From Bemisia tabaci (taxonomy: Eukaryota; Arthropoda; Insecta; Hemiptera; Aleyrodidae): DNA of 64,000 nt. The notes under the pieces were generated by a model. The model had not been told where the DNA came from. It saw only the letters and a list, made by a program, of their open reading frames with translations, and ran no database searches. How positions within the stretch are numbered: position 1 is the first letter of the stretch; every line of letters starts with the position of its first letter. Both the position numbers and the translations under genes were made by a program. Positions 34,036-43,684 of the stretch are shown here, one piece after another. The stretch is taken from contig NC_092794.1 in assembly GCF_918797505.1 (NCBI RefSeq), positions 76,669,345 to 76,733,344 on the forward strand, read 5' to 3'.

Positions 34036-34147
34036 AGTTTTTACGAAAGCATCACACCCAAACTCTTCAAATTTTTTAAATTTGGCTCACGGCCATTCCA
34101 CAACTCATATGGAGTTTTATCCATTCCTCTTTTTGGACTTCTATTCA

Positions 34148-34567
34148 TTACATAAGTGGCAACTCTGATGGCTTCCCCCAAAGTTTCTTGCCTGCATTAG
34201 CATTCAAAATCATAGCGCGAGCTTTATCAAGAAGAGTTCGATTTAATCTCTCACTTTTTCCATTTAATTGTGGCGTGTAGGGAGGGGAAAGATAAAAAAT
34301 TATGCCCTTTTTACGACACCAATCTTTCATTTTATTTTAAGTATTCTCTTTTGAGTTGTCCATACGCACTTGAACAACTTTGCAACCGTGTTTGTTCTCT
34401 ACTTCTGTCACATAATTCACAAAAGATCCATATACCTCGGACTTATATTCTAGCAAGTAAACATGAGTGAATGAACTGAAATCATCCCTGAAAGTTACAA
34501 CATATTTATTACCATCGAAAGTTGCGGGAGTTACAGGACCCAAAACATCAGCATGAATCGTGTGCAA
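34148..34567 (-). pseudogene. copia integrase catalytic core (broken)
   Basis: Two frames: 34567-34337 with HADVLGPV (first catalytic Asp) and VRMDNSKEN (second Asp, where most copia elements have TDNGGE), and 34330-34148 with PYTPQLNGKSERLNRTL (catalytic Glu). A stop separates them at about 34335. Integrase inserts the cDNA into the genome. Confidence 0.9.
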
Positions 34568-34666
34568 TACTCTCTCGGCGAGACGTCTTTCACCGCCAAA
34601 TGGCTGCCTAATCTGTTTAGCTAGAACACAAGTGTCACAAAAGGTTTTTCCCTCATCGATTTCTTT

Positions 34667-34963
34667 TTAAGTACTTTTTATGCCAGCACTCATTTTTAAC
34701 AATTTTTTCATGTTTTGTGAACTTAAGTGTCCCAGACGCCTATGCCATAGCATACAATTCGATTTTTTATCATGTTCACTGGCGAGGAAAATTTGATTAG
34801 GTCTTATAACTGGTCTTAACTTAACCATAAACAAAGAAGTGTCATTTTCAACAGCATAAAACACTTGCTTCCCATTGAAGCTAACAGTTGCTTTACCTCC
34901 TTCAAAAGTTATTTTTCCACCATTTTTAGTAATAGATTGAACAGAGAGTAGGTTTTTAGACAA
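34667..34963 (-). pseudogene. copia pre-integrase (zinc-binding) region
   Basis: The frame reads NLLSVQSITKNGGKITFEGG and then LWHRRLGHLSSQNM, the conserved GAG_pre-integrase segment with the His residues of the HHCC zinc-binding site. It continues toward the integrase core, but the intervening CDTCVLAKQ-like part is in another frame. Confidence 0.88.
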
Positions 34964-35074
34964 ATTTGGAACGTAAAGAACATCAGTCAGGATGAAATTT
35001 TCAATCTCGAAGTTACCGATGCCTTCAGCTGATAAGACATTTCCTTCCTTTGCTGTTGAAATTACAGTTTCTTT

Positions 35075-35430
35075 TTATTCGAAAGTAGCGAATAAAGTTT
35101 TCTCTAAACACATGTGTGAGCTCGCCCCTGAGTCAAGGATCCACCCTTGTACATTTTTTATCTCACCTGAGTTTTCGGCACCCATTAATGCCTCGCCATC
35201 ATTATCCTCAAAAGTAAGAAAAGACACTTTACCATTAGCATTTTTGCTGCTCTGTTTCGAATTCGTTTTCGCACCCTCTCTGTCACGAAAGAAACAGTCT
35301 CGATTCAGAATGTTTTTCCTTTTTACAAATAGAACATACCTTTTTATTTTCACTTTTATTTTCGCAAAATTTGGCAATATGGCCATGCTTGCCACAAACA
35401 AAGCAACCCTTGGTTTTAGTTCTACAGAAC
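35075..35430 (-). pseudogene. copia gag zinc knuckle and aspartic protease
   Basis: Begins directly at the CACTG-element boundary with GCFVCGKHGHIAKFC, a CCHC zinc knuckle of gag. After a frame change near 35315 the other frame runs through a Lys/Asn-rich linker to WILDSGASSHM, the aspartic protease active site (Asp-Ser-Gly), ending in a stop at 35075. The protease processes the Gag-Pol polyprotein. Confidence 0.9.
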
Positions 35431-37925
35431 CACTGAAAAAAACGTTTCCTAAATTCAAGGCGACGCCGTGTTGACCTAAGAAAATTGGATACTTGAAAAA
35501 AGTGGACAAGAAACGAAGTCTTGAATGAAGAAAACGGTATTGCCTTGGTCGACGAAAACGCGATTTCTTGAACCAAAACTCCTGTTACATTGAAGCACGA
35601 AAACGTTTCCTTCAAATTAGGAAACACCGCCGCGCGAAGAGTTTCCTAAAAGTAAGTAAGTGTTGTGTTGTTTTCAGGAAACGTTCCTAAAAAAAAAGGA
35701 AACAGTGCCTGCAAGCATTTCCTTAAAATTAGGAAACGGCCGGTTCCGCCGCGTCGCTGCCTTGAGAAGCGGCTCCCCGCGTAGTTTCCACACCCGTTGA
35801 AGCGCATACCCCTATCGTTTGTACTGCCGGGGATGATTTCCTTCACGTAGTTAACGCGCTTCGCGCTCCCTCTGGTATCCTGATGAAGAACTCCGTTTCG
35901 CCCTGGCTGAGATTTGATCCTGTAGCCTTCGACATTGTCCCGGGAAGAGTGAAAATCCGACACCGTAGTCCACTCGGCCATCCTACCTTCGCGAGTGATG
36001 AGGAGTTATTTTGCTATGTTAAACCTATTCGCATCTATCTCTTTGGCTACACAGATGCCCAACTGCTACCGTTCAACAGCACTTGGGTTTATCTATAGCA
36101 AATACTACCTCAATTATCATTTAAATATATTAAATATCCACATATTTCCCTTTTCTCTCTGTTTATCAGCCGGTTCTCAGATATTATTTAAAGACCGTGG
36201 GCCATCGCCGCCATGACTTAACCAACGTATTCCCCTTTCTTTTTCATTCGGAGATAGTATGACCATGGAGTAAATTATTTTTTTATTTAATTCTGGTTAA
36301 AGGACAGATTTTCATACGTGCCTCTCAAAGGTAAATTATCACTCATTCGATTATCCAATCTGCCGCCCATATCATTAAGGTTAATGCGTAAATCAAGAAA
36401 GCTCATGTGAGAACCGCTTCTCATACTAAAAGTAAATATGATATAAAATTCCAATAAAGTATAGACAAAATAATCTAAGATTATTTAATGCTGGCTATAA
36501 AATTGGCACATAAAAGATAAATGATCTTTATGGAGTTTTCAAAATGTACCCGGAATAGCGGTAAAGATGCGGTGATAAAGACATATATAGGTGATACTTT
36601 AATGAGTACATATCGGGCCGAGTCAAGCTTTCTGGGATTTGAAGACACTTAAAAATGTTCGAAGCTACGACCAGATTCAAAGAGTGTACTTGCAGTAAAA
36701 TGTTGAAAAGCTTCGCATTATTTATTTATACCTACATTAACGGACGCACGCTTTTGTATAGAAAATTTAAAGAAATTTTCGTCGAATCAGAAAATTCACC
36801 AAAAAATATTAAAGGAACTTTGGCTCTGATCCGTGCATCTCTAGAAAGCATTCTGACATTTTTGACTGAAAACAATATTTTTTATAAGGCACAAAAATTC
36901 CGTTTTATCAAAACCTCCACCTCTCCGACGCGTAAATTCTTTACGAACAAGAGATTAATTGATTAAATTTAAATATACTGAATTTGTTTGGAGTGGAGTG
37001 GATCTTACGAATAACGCCATCCAAGCGGTTCGGTCGGATTTCTGTAAAGGACCGTTCAAATAACATGTAACGCTCTAAGGGAGAGAAAGGGTCAAGGAGA
37101 GAGTTACGCCGTTTTGTTTTTACGTGTGAAAGAATAGGGACCTACGTCGCAAAAGTGTTATGAGGGAAGAAGTGAGTGGGGGTCCAAAAATTGGAAATTT
37201 AGCGTTACGTTTTTTATGAGCATGATGTCATTCATGGGCGTAAGGGTGCATCGAAATTTTCACGTAGGTATGCAGCAGAGAGCATGCGGTGGTATACGGA
37301 CGGAAGGGCTCATCATCTCAAAGTGTAGATGCGCCCTTCCGCCAAAGGAGCGACGGTATATTTGATAGGCCTCTCTTGAGCAACTCGCCGAATACATATG
37401 GTGGTGTACGGCACGTTGCATCCACCTCCTCAATAGGCGTTTGGTAATTTTTTTGTTTCCTAATTTTAAGGAAATGGGTTTCTTCGATCAACATCAAATA
37501 GATCCTTAAATTGAGGAAACAGGAAATGCTATGCCCGTTTTCTAATTTTAAGGAAACTGATCTCTTCAAACGACACTCCATGGATTCTTTAATCCAGGAA
37601 ACGGCTTTGCTTCTCTCCGTTTCCTAATTCTAAGGAAACAGGGCTCTTCGATCAACACCACATGGATCCTTAAATTTAGGACACAGAAGCGATTCCCTCG
37701 TTTCCTAATTTTAAGGAAACAGTTTTCCCGTTTCAAGTATCCGTTAGTCTGTTTCAAGAAAACGTATACGTGGCTCAAGAAAGCATGGTTTTCTTAACTC
37801 AACAGAATTTTGTTACCTTGGATCGAGATAACTGTTGGCTTTTTCCAAGCTAACAACGTGTTGGAAATAGGAAACTTTTTAAGGATACATGTTTCCTTAA
37901 ATTTAGGACAAGTTTTTTTTCAGTG
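35431..37925. mobile_element. CACTG-ended DNA element inside copia gag
   Basis: 2,495 bp. Ends CACTGAAAAAAACGTTTCCT (35431) and its approximate complement (…TTTTTTTTCAGTG at 37925). Both subterminal regions (about 35450-35740 and 37450-37915) contain many copies of the palindrome TTTCCTAATTTTAAGGAAA or degenerate versions. It separates the first three ligands of one gag zinc knuckle from its last Cys codon. No target duplication is obvious and no transposase is recognised. The only sizeable frame (36655-36966 +) matches nothing I know. A GGCCGAGTGG box on the - strand near 35975 resembles a tRNA A box. Non-autonomous, class uncertain. Confidence 0.75.
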
Positions 37926-38600
37926 CTGGTTTCGTGCCCCGGACGTTTACACTTGGTACAAAACTTATTACTTTTGCTGTAAAAGGCTACAGCCTCTTCT
38001 TTGCTTTTCTTATCAGAATTTTCTTCCTCCATTAATTGTGCTTTCAGATTGATTAAAGTCTTTGTCTCTTTACCCTGCATTCGCCAGGATGTGCGAAAAT
38101 AATTCAATCTTTCAGGCAGAGACTGCAAAATTTTGCTCATCAGTAGTTCCTCAGACACGGTTGTATTAGTGGAATCAATGGCCTTTATTTGAAAATACAC
38201 ATACTCGAGCTTACTGATATACTCAATAATGGACATACCTTTTTGCAGTGACAAACCCAAAAATTTCTGTAGCAGACGACCTTTCTCCTCATCACCTGTT
38301 TTTTTGAAGATTCTTGCCAGCGCATTCCACATTTCACTAGCTTCAGTGCAGTTCATGACATGAGTTTTATGTTGATCCGTGAGGGCTCTTGAAATCATTG
38401 ATCTGCATATTGCATCTTTCTTCTTCCAGTCATCCATCTTGGTTTCCAATGTCGGGCACTTTTCCGTTCCTTCTACGATATCCAAGGATTCTCGAGCTTC
38501 AAATGCCAATCTCATATCAAACCCTTCAGGTAGAATAGTTAGATGTGCCTTGTAGCTTCGGTAGTTTCCGCAAATCACTAGTATCCGCCATCGTATCCAT
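37926..38600 (-). pseudogene. copia gag (capsid) N-terminal part
   Basis: ATG at 38600-38598, then a frame change within about 70 bp. The main frame (38578-37926) has the UBN2-type capsid region (WKKKDAICRSMISRAL, EMWNALARIFKK, LQKFLGLSLQKG, LEYVYFQIKAI, LLMSKILQSLPERLNYF) and ends in the first zinc-knuckle ligands CTKCKRPGH, where the 2.5-kb element interrupts it. Gag packages the element RNA in virus-like particles. Confidence 0.88.
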
Positions 38601-39282
38601 TTTTATTTTACTCGTTTTATTTTATCCAAAAATAATACAAAACAAACTGTCCGCTGTAAATTACCGTCACCGTTTTTATTTTATTTGATTTTATTCGTTT
38701 TAATTTTTATTTGAAATAAACATAAACAAATTGTCCGCTGATAATCACCGTCCCGTTTTTATTTTATTTTATTTTATTCGTTTTATTTTATTTTATGTTG
38801 TGCAGAGTAATCAATCTTCGGTTTTCTTTAGTTTTATTTCATTTCATTGAACTCGGTTTTATTTTCTTATCATGCTTTGTATTTCTCTCAATTGAGATTC
38901 CACGTCACGATTTCTCGCTTTCAAATTTTTACACCTCGATATCACGAAAAATATTACCAGTATTCCTACCAACAGTAGATGTAGGACATACAAAATCACG
39001 TCGTTAATGTCGATGTCGTTCGTTATTTGCACTGTATTTTCATAATTGCTGTCGAAGAAACCCATTTTTATTCTTTTCACCACAGTTCACAAAATCGCGA
39101 TGAGACGTTGCACAGAGGCGGTCGGTTGAATAGTGCATCACGTGAAGCAAACACGGGCAGAGCGAGGGCAAATTCTTGGTCTTATTTTATTTTGAAATTT
39201 CACAAGAGTCTTTCATTTCCTGTTTTAGAAGTTTCCGAAAACTCACGAAAAACACTTACATCACATCGGCAAAACCGGCGAG
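38601..39282. other. copia 5' leader region
   Basis: Between the primer site and the gag ATG. It contains TTTTATTTTATTTTA-type repeats (38610-38860) and a - strand frame (39083-38859) with a hydrophobic stretch (VILYVLHLLLVGILVIFFVI). That frame may be chance; I do not call it a gene. Confidence 0.5.
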
Positions 39283-39301
39283 AGCTCTGGGCTCCATAAC
39301 C

Positions 39302-39498
39302 TATAGTGTTATTTTAGCTCATTGAGGAGGAAAAAGAGAGAAATGATCACGGGTCGAGGTGTAGGTTTGGACTAATCCGCATATATTTAATTAAGTCTCG
39401 CAGTTGGTTACATTGCAATGCTCAGCATCAGCACATTCTTCAGACAGACTACATATAACTGAGGTTGTCAGGTTTACACATAACAAATTAATTCAACA
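39302..39498 (-). repeat. 5' LTR of the copia element, with adjacent tRNA primer site
   Basis: 197 bp. The sequence directly following it in element sense (39301 leftward) is GGTTATGGAGCCCAGAGC, which equals the copia-type primer site for a half-molecule of initiator tRNA-Met with one extra A. Confidence 0.88.
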
Positions 39499-40268
39499 TC
39501 GACGAAGAGTTGGTAGCGATCCACTTACGAAGAACAGAGGTCGTCATAGACAGACCAATGATAGTTGCTTTTTCAATCTTAGATCTGAGTGAAGTACACA
39601 TGTATCAATTTCACTATAGTCACATGCTTAAAAAGAACAATCCCGACCAAGTTCAACTTCTCTATATGGATACGGACTCGTTCATTTACGAGTTGACTAC
39701 ACCGAACGTCTACGATGATAGGATGTCAGACCTACACATGTACGACACCTACGACTTCCCAGAAGGACATCAATGTCGCAGCATGCAGAACCGAAAAATG
39801 ATGGGAACGTTCAAAGACGAAACGGCGGGTCGACCTATTGCCGAGTTCGTCGCGCTGCGAGCGAAATTGTACGCCTACCGATTTGCCGACGGTCAAACTG
39901 AAAAACGAGCAAAAGGTGTATCATCGGGAGTGTTAAGATCGCTAAACTTCGACAACTTTCTGAGTGTATTGCAGGATCCTGAATCGAGGATGAGCGATTC
40001 GATGCGGAGGATCGGGGTGCGCAAACATCAACTCTACTCGTTCAAAACGAGGAAAACAACTCTGTCCGGACTCGACGATAAACGTTGCATTCTAGAGGAC
40101 GGCGTGGACGCTGTTCCTTGGGGTCATCGCGACATCAACGATCGTTGCATGGTGGTTGAAAGTTGCGGAGCCGAGACCGAGTTGAGAAAAATCTTTGCAG
40201 TTAAACGACCTCGTTCAAATAGTATAAATAATTCTAGAGAACCGTCGGTTAAGAAGCCTCGAATTTGA
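39499..40268 (+). pseudogene. Polinton DNA polymerase B, 3' part
   Basis: Continuation of the polymerase gene beyond the copia insertion; the duplicated TCGAC marks the join. It includes the polymerase motif C YMDTDSFIYE, with the two catalytic Asp in DTD, then the thumb region (MMGTFKDETAGRPIAEFVALRAKLYAYRF in part) and a basic C-terminal tail ending at 40268. The frame is open here, unlike in the 5' part. Apart from the element interruption, the order motif A, B, C is preserved. Confidence 0.88.
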
Positions 40269-40304
40269 AAATAGTAAAAGTGAAACTGACGGAACGAGAA
40301 GACG

Positions 40305-40901
40305 ATGGCTTGTCTCGATGTACAAGGTTTTTGGAACCAAGGCAAATTCATCGTGGAAGAGTTTGGTCTTCTGGATATGGAATGTACTGAAACTGAAGTC
40401 TATTTATTCAAATCTCCGTTCCAGAGCAGCAAGTTGATCGCCAAAGACGATGTGACAAACAACTGGTTAACACGCAATCATCATCACTTGGAATGGGAAA
40501 GCGGGTTTCTCGAGTACGATGAATTCACTTCAAAAATGAATCGCATCGGGAACCGCTACGATGGACTGTATGCTAAAGGTGAACAAAAATGAGATTTAAT
40601 CAATCGTTTCGTGCCGAAAAAATGTATCGTTATAAATTTGGACACTAAAGATTGCCCGTCCTTGCGACTATTGGCTCGTTGGTCGACAGCATATACGTGT
40701 CCTTTAGTACATCCATTCTGCGCTATTGCGAACGCATTGCGACTGTGTATGTGGTTGTCGGATTTCTCTTATCGGGAATATTTCAAGACCGAAATCATGC
40801 AGGAGCAGCAGATGATTATAGTGGCAGACGAAAAAAGGAATCACCCCGATAATAAGATACGAGTGATAGATGAAAAGTCAAATAGTCGAACCGAAATATA
40901 G
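40305..40901 (+). pseudogene. Conserved Polinton-associated protein of unknown function
   Basis: One frame with a single in-frame TGA at 40590-40592; the two halves continue the same protein (about 95 plus 102 codons). The start MACLDVQGFWNQGKFIVEE resembles a family I know from predicted insect proteins next to Polinton-type genes: an opening D-V-Q-G-F, an Asn-His-His-x-L-x-W-(x)-S-G segment (NHHHLEWESGF), and NLDTKDCPSL. The opening Asp-…-Glu pattern resembles DEDD-type exonucleases, but I cannot show the other acids. The 3' end runs into a degenerate repeat array. Function unknown; I am fairly sure it was a real gene of the element. Confidence 0.7.
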
Positions 40902-41105
40902 CAGACGAAAAGTGGAATCATCCGTGCTTAATATAGCAGACAAATCGTCGAATCATCCCGACTTAATATAGCACAAGAAAAGTGGAATCATCCGCAGACG
41001 AATTGTCGAACCGAAATATAGCAGACGAAAAGTATCCGTGCTTAATGTAGCAGACAAATTGTTTCACTCGAAATATAGCACTTGAAAAGTGTAATCATCT
41101 GAACC
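40816..41105. repeat. Degenerate TATAGCAGACGAAAAGT array
   Basis: Six or seven imperfect units of about 30-45 bp, each with ATATAGCA followed by GACGAAAAGTGGAATCATCC or a variant. It sits just before the next + strand frame. The AATATAGC core is TATA-like, so a promoter-multiplying array is conceivable; simple tandem expansion is equally possible. Confidence 0.7.
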
Positions 41106-41988
41106 TTGATAGAATTGACGACAGCCACCATCATGTACGTCTTCAACAATTCAATCTTGATCGTCAACGCTAAAGAAGCAGGGCTGTCGATCCGATTACC
41201 CATTTTTGAGACCACGATTAACCACCGGATTGTTTTTTCCTCACCGATTACCCACCGGTTCCAATTTTACTCAAACTTTACCCACAGACTCCACCTTTAC
41301 CCACTTTTACCCAGCAGCTTCAACTGTACCCACGTTTACCCACCAACAACACCGAACTTTACCCACGATTACCCACCAGCTTCAACTTTACCCATCGTTC
41401 ACCCACCGTTTACCCACCGTTTACCCACCGTTCACCCACAGTTTACTGCCAAATTTGAATTTTTTTACGGTTATTTCGTTGGATTTTGGTGAAAAAAAAA
41501 ATACCCACAGATTACCCACCATTGCCTGGATTACCCACAGATTACCCACCGTTGCCTGGATTACCCACGAATTACCCATTTCGACCAACTATCCACCGGA
41601 GTTCAAAATACCCACGAAATGGGTAATTGCCCACGAATCAGCAGCCCCGCTAAAGAGCTGACTGTAAACCCTCGCTACAAGATGAACAAACTCATCAAAA
41701 TGCCATCCAAGTACGGGACAACCGTTACTGCTGATATCGCCTTCGAGAATCATCATCCTCTTCCTATCTTTGCACATTGCACATCGTTTGACGGACGATG
41801 CAATTCAGGATATCAACGCTGGATCTTTCGATCTCATCTACTCATCTACGAGGGCCCGATCGGAAGAACGTACAAATTTGCACTCGTTCCAAACATTGCA
41901 GCCTGATTTATATTGTACGTCATGTTTGTATACTTTTCTAAATGATGTAATGCTTGATAAAAAAAAAGGCATGTTTGTAAAAGAATGA
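41106..41988 (+). pseudogene. Unidentified Polinton ORF, split by a MITE
   Basis: Left piece: IELTTATIMYVFNNSILIVN, hydrophobic, up to about 41178. After the hAT-like MITE (41179-41649) the right piece starts KELTVNPRYKMNKLIKMPSK and continues to about 41810, where the frame changes. The duplicated target CTAAAGA encodes the same residues on both sides, so the two pieces were one frame. No family recognised; its position between the unknown ORF and the structural genes suggests a virion or accessory role, which is inference only. Confidence 0.5.
41179..41649. mobile_element. hAT-like MITE composed of TTACCCAC repeats
   Basis: Ends CAGGGCTG (41179-41186) and CAGCCCCG (41642-41649), with CTAAAGAAG before and CTAAAGAG after, close to the 8-bp duplication of hAT elements. 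Between the ends, TTACCCAC or TTACCCACC(G) recurs more than twenty times with spacers of a few bases. No transposase. Confidence 0.75.
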
Positions 41989-42001
41989 ACAGATAAATAT
42001 A

Positions 42002-43298
42002 CAGGGTTATCCAAAAGTCACCTACCACCCCTGTAACTTTCTTCCTGATTGAGATAGAAGTTTGAAACTTTGGGAATGTTCCTCGGTTTGAGGTAGCAAC
42101 TTTTTGGTCCCCCCAAAATTTTGGGGGGCGGGGACTAACTTTTTTTTTCAAATAGCAACCCCCCTTTTGTGATACCTCATTCGAAAGATAAAAGAAAAAA
42201 AATTGGCGCAAACCGCAGGTCAAAATGTTGATTTTTGACAAAATGGCGGCCGGTCAAAGTTCAAAATGGCGAAAATTCGGCATCTCCGTGTTTTATCCAC
42301 GGATTGGTCTGAAACAAAGAATCCTGGGATTTTTCGGGACGAGAAAAACGATTCTAGTACTAGTTTTCCAGAAATGTCAGTCCTTTTCAAAAGGGCGGCG
42401 GTTAAAATGGCGGCTTAGAGCGGGAAGTGGATATTTAGGCTGTTTATCGTCGGATTTGTATGAGACTCGGTATCCGGGGGTATTTCGGCACGAGAAGAGC
42501 GAATCTTTCATTGGATTTTTGAAATTTTTGAAAACTTAAAATGGCGGCGAAAAAATGACGGAAAATCCATATCACGGCTGTTTACCGATGGATTTGCACA
42601 AAAGTCAATGCTCTGGTGGTTTTTGGCTCGAGAAAAAATAATCTTTCATTAGATTTTTGAAACACTGAATATCGTCAAATTGGTGGCGGAAAAATAATGG
42701 AAAATTCGCATCCACCATCGCCATACGCATTTTCTCCGCCATTTTAAAGTTTTTAAAAATTTCAAAAATCCCATGAAAGATTCGCTCTTCTCGTGCCGAA
42801 ATACCCCCGGATACCAAGTCTCATACAAATCCGACGATAAACAGCCTAAATATCCACTTCCCGCTCTAAGCCGCCATTTTAACCGCCACCCTTTTGAAAA
42901 GGACTGACATTTCTGGAAAACTAATGCCAGAATCGTTTTTCACGTTCCGGAAAACCCCAGGATTCTTTCTTTCAGACCAATCCGCGGATAAAACACGGAG
43001 ATGCCAAATTTCCGCCATTTTGAACTTTGACCGGCCGCCATTTTGTCAAAAATCAACATTTTGACCAGCGGTTTGCGCCAAAATTTTTTTTTTATCTTTC
43101 GAATGAGGTATCTCAAAAGGGGGGTTGCTATTTGAAAAAAAAGTTAGCCCCCGCCCCCCTTAAGGGGGCCGCCCCCGAAGATTTTGGGGGGACCAAAAAG
43201 TTGCTACCTCAAACCAAGGAACATTCCCAAAGTTTCAAACTTCTATATCAATTAGGAAAAAAGTTACAGGGGTGGTAGGTGACTTTTGGATAACCCTG
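42002..43298. mobile_element. CAGGGTTATCC foldback element, copy 1
   Basis: TIR CAGGGTTATCCAAAAGTCAC and its complement, flanked by TA (42000-42001 and 43299-43300). The two halves are mirror images almost throughout, centred near 42650. Blocks such as AAAATGGCGG, CCCCCAAAATTTT and a GATAAACAGCC segment are repeated on both arms. Another copy lies at 60493-62099. The apparent frames within it are mirror artefacts. Confidence 0.85.
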
Positions 43299-43319
43299 TA
43301 TACATTTTTTTAAAATATT

Positions 43320-43684
43320 TGCTTAAGATCAATCCAATCGCCTCACGGTTCCGTGCAGTAGTTCGTGCGAATACCTCACAGTTGTGATCGCGATCACGTG
43401 GGCTGTAGTGTTGGCCGGGAAATTCTCCGTTATTATTCCATCCGACCGATTGCATGCTATCGACTTCTGTCCCGTTCACTTTGTACTGCATACGGTTGAA
43501 CATGTGCAGGGGATAATTGTTAGCCCGCTTGAATTTCGGTTTCGTAGATCTGCGGCGGCTCCAGGATTTTTCTCGAGTTTCACTTCTACAAGCATGAAGA
43601 TCCTCGAGTCTTGAGGCACGGTGATCAGGCCGTGGGTATCGGGGGTGAACCGGATCGAATCGTTGTTTCCACATTTTGTTTTCA
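43320..43684 (-). pseudogene. Capsid-like structural protein fragment of the Polinton
   Basis: Two frames on the - strand. The first (to about 43545) reads NNDSIRFTPDTHGLITVPQD and a beta-rich MLVEVKLEKN; after a frame change the second has NYPLHMFNRMQYKVNGTEVD followed by SMQSVGW. An '…F(D/N)xx(R/Q)Y(E/K)xNG(V/T)E(I/V)D…GxT' pattern occurs in structural-protein candidates beside Polinton genes in insects; I recall this by pattern, not by search. Both ends are lost to flanking repeats. Major or minor capsid cannot be decided. Confidence 0.45.

Larger units (their letters stand above)
31651..39498 (-). mobile_element. Ty1/copia LTR retrotransposon inserted in the Polinton polymerase gene
   Basis: 7,848 bp on the - strand, flanked by TCGAC on both sides (31646-31650 and 39499-39503). 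Two LTRs of about 200 bp. Downstream of the 5' LTR is a primer-binding site complementary to the anticodon region of initiator tRNA-Met, as in Drosophila copia, and a purine tract precedes the 3' LTR. Gene order (- strand): gag, protease, integrase, RT, RNase H, the copia order. Reading frames are broken in several places, and the 35431-37925 element sits inside gag. The LTRs differ by a few substitutions and small indels, so the insertion is not brand-new. Confidence 0.93.

Noticed and set aside
35960..35981. Functional tRNA gene in the CACTG element
   Set aside because: A-box-like and B-box-like strings are present, but acceptor and anticodon stems do not pair.
38859..39083. Small membrane protein in the copia leader
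   Set aside because: One hydrophobic run in an AT-rich leader; no such gene is expected in copia and nothing supports it.
41195..41640. TTACCCAC array as a CRISPR-like or telomeric array
   Set aside because: Spacers are 2-20 nt and irregular, the host is a eukaryote, and hAT-like ends enclose the array; not a CRISPR and not at a chromosome end.
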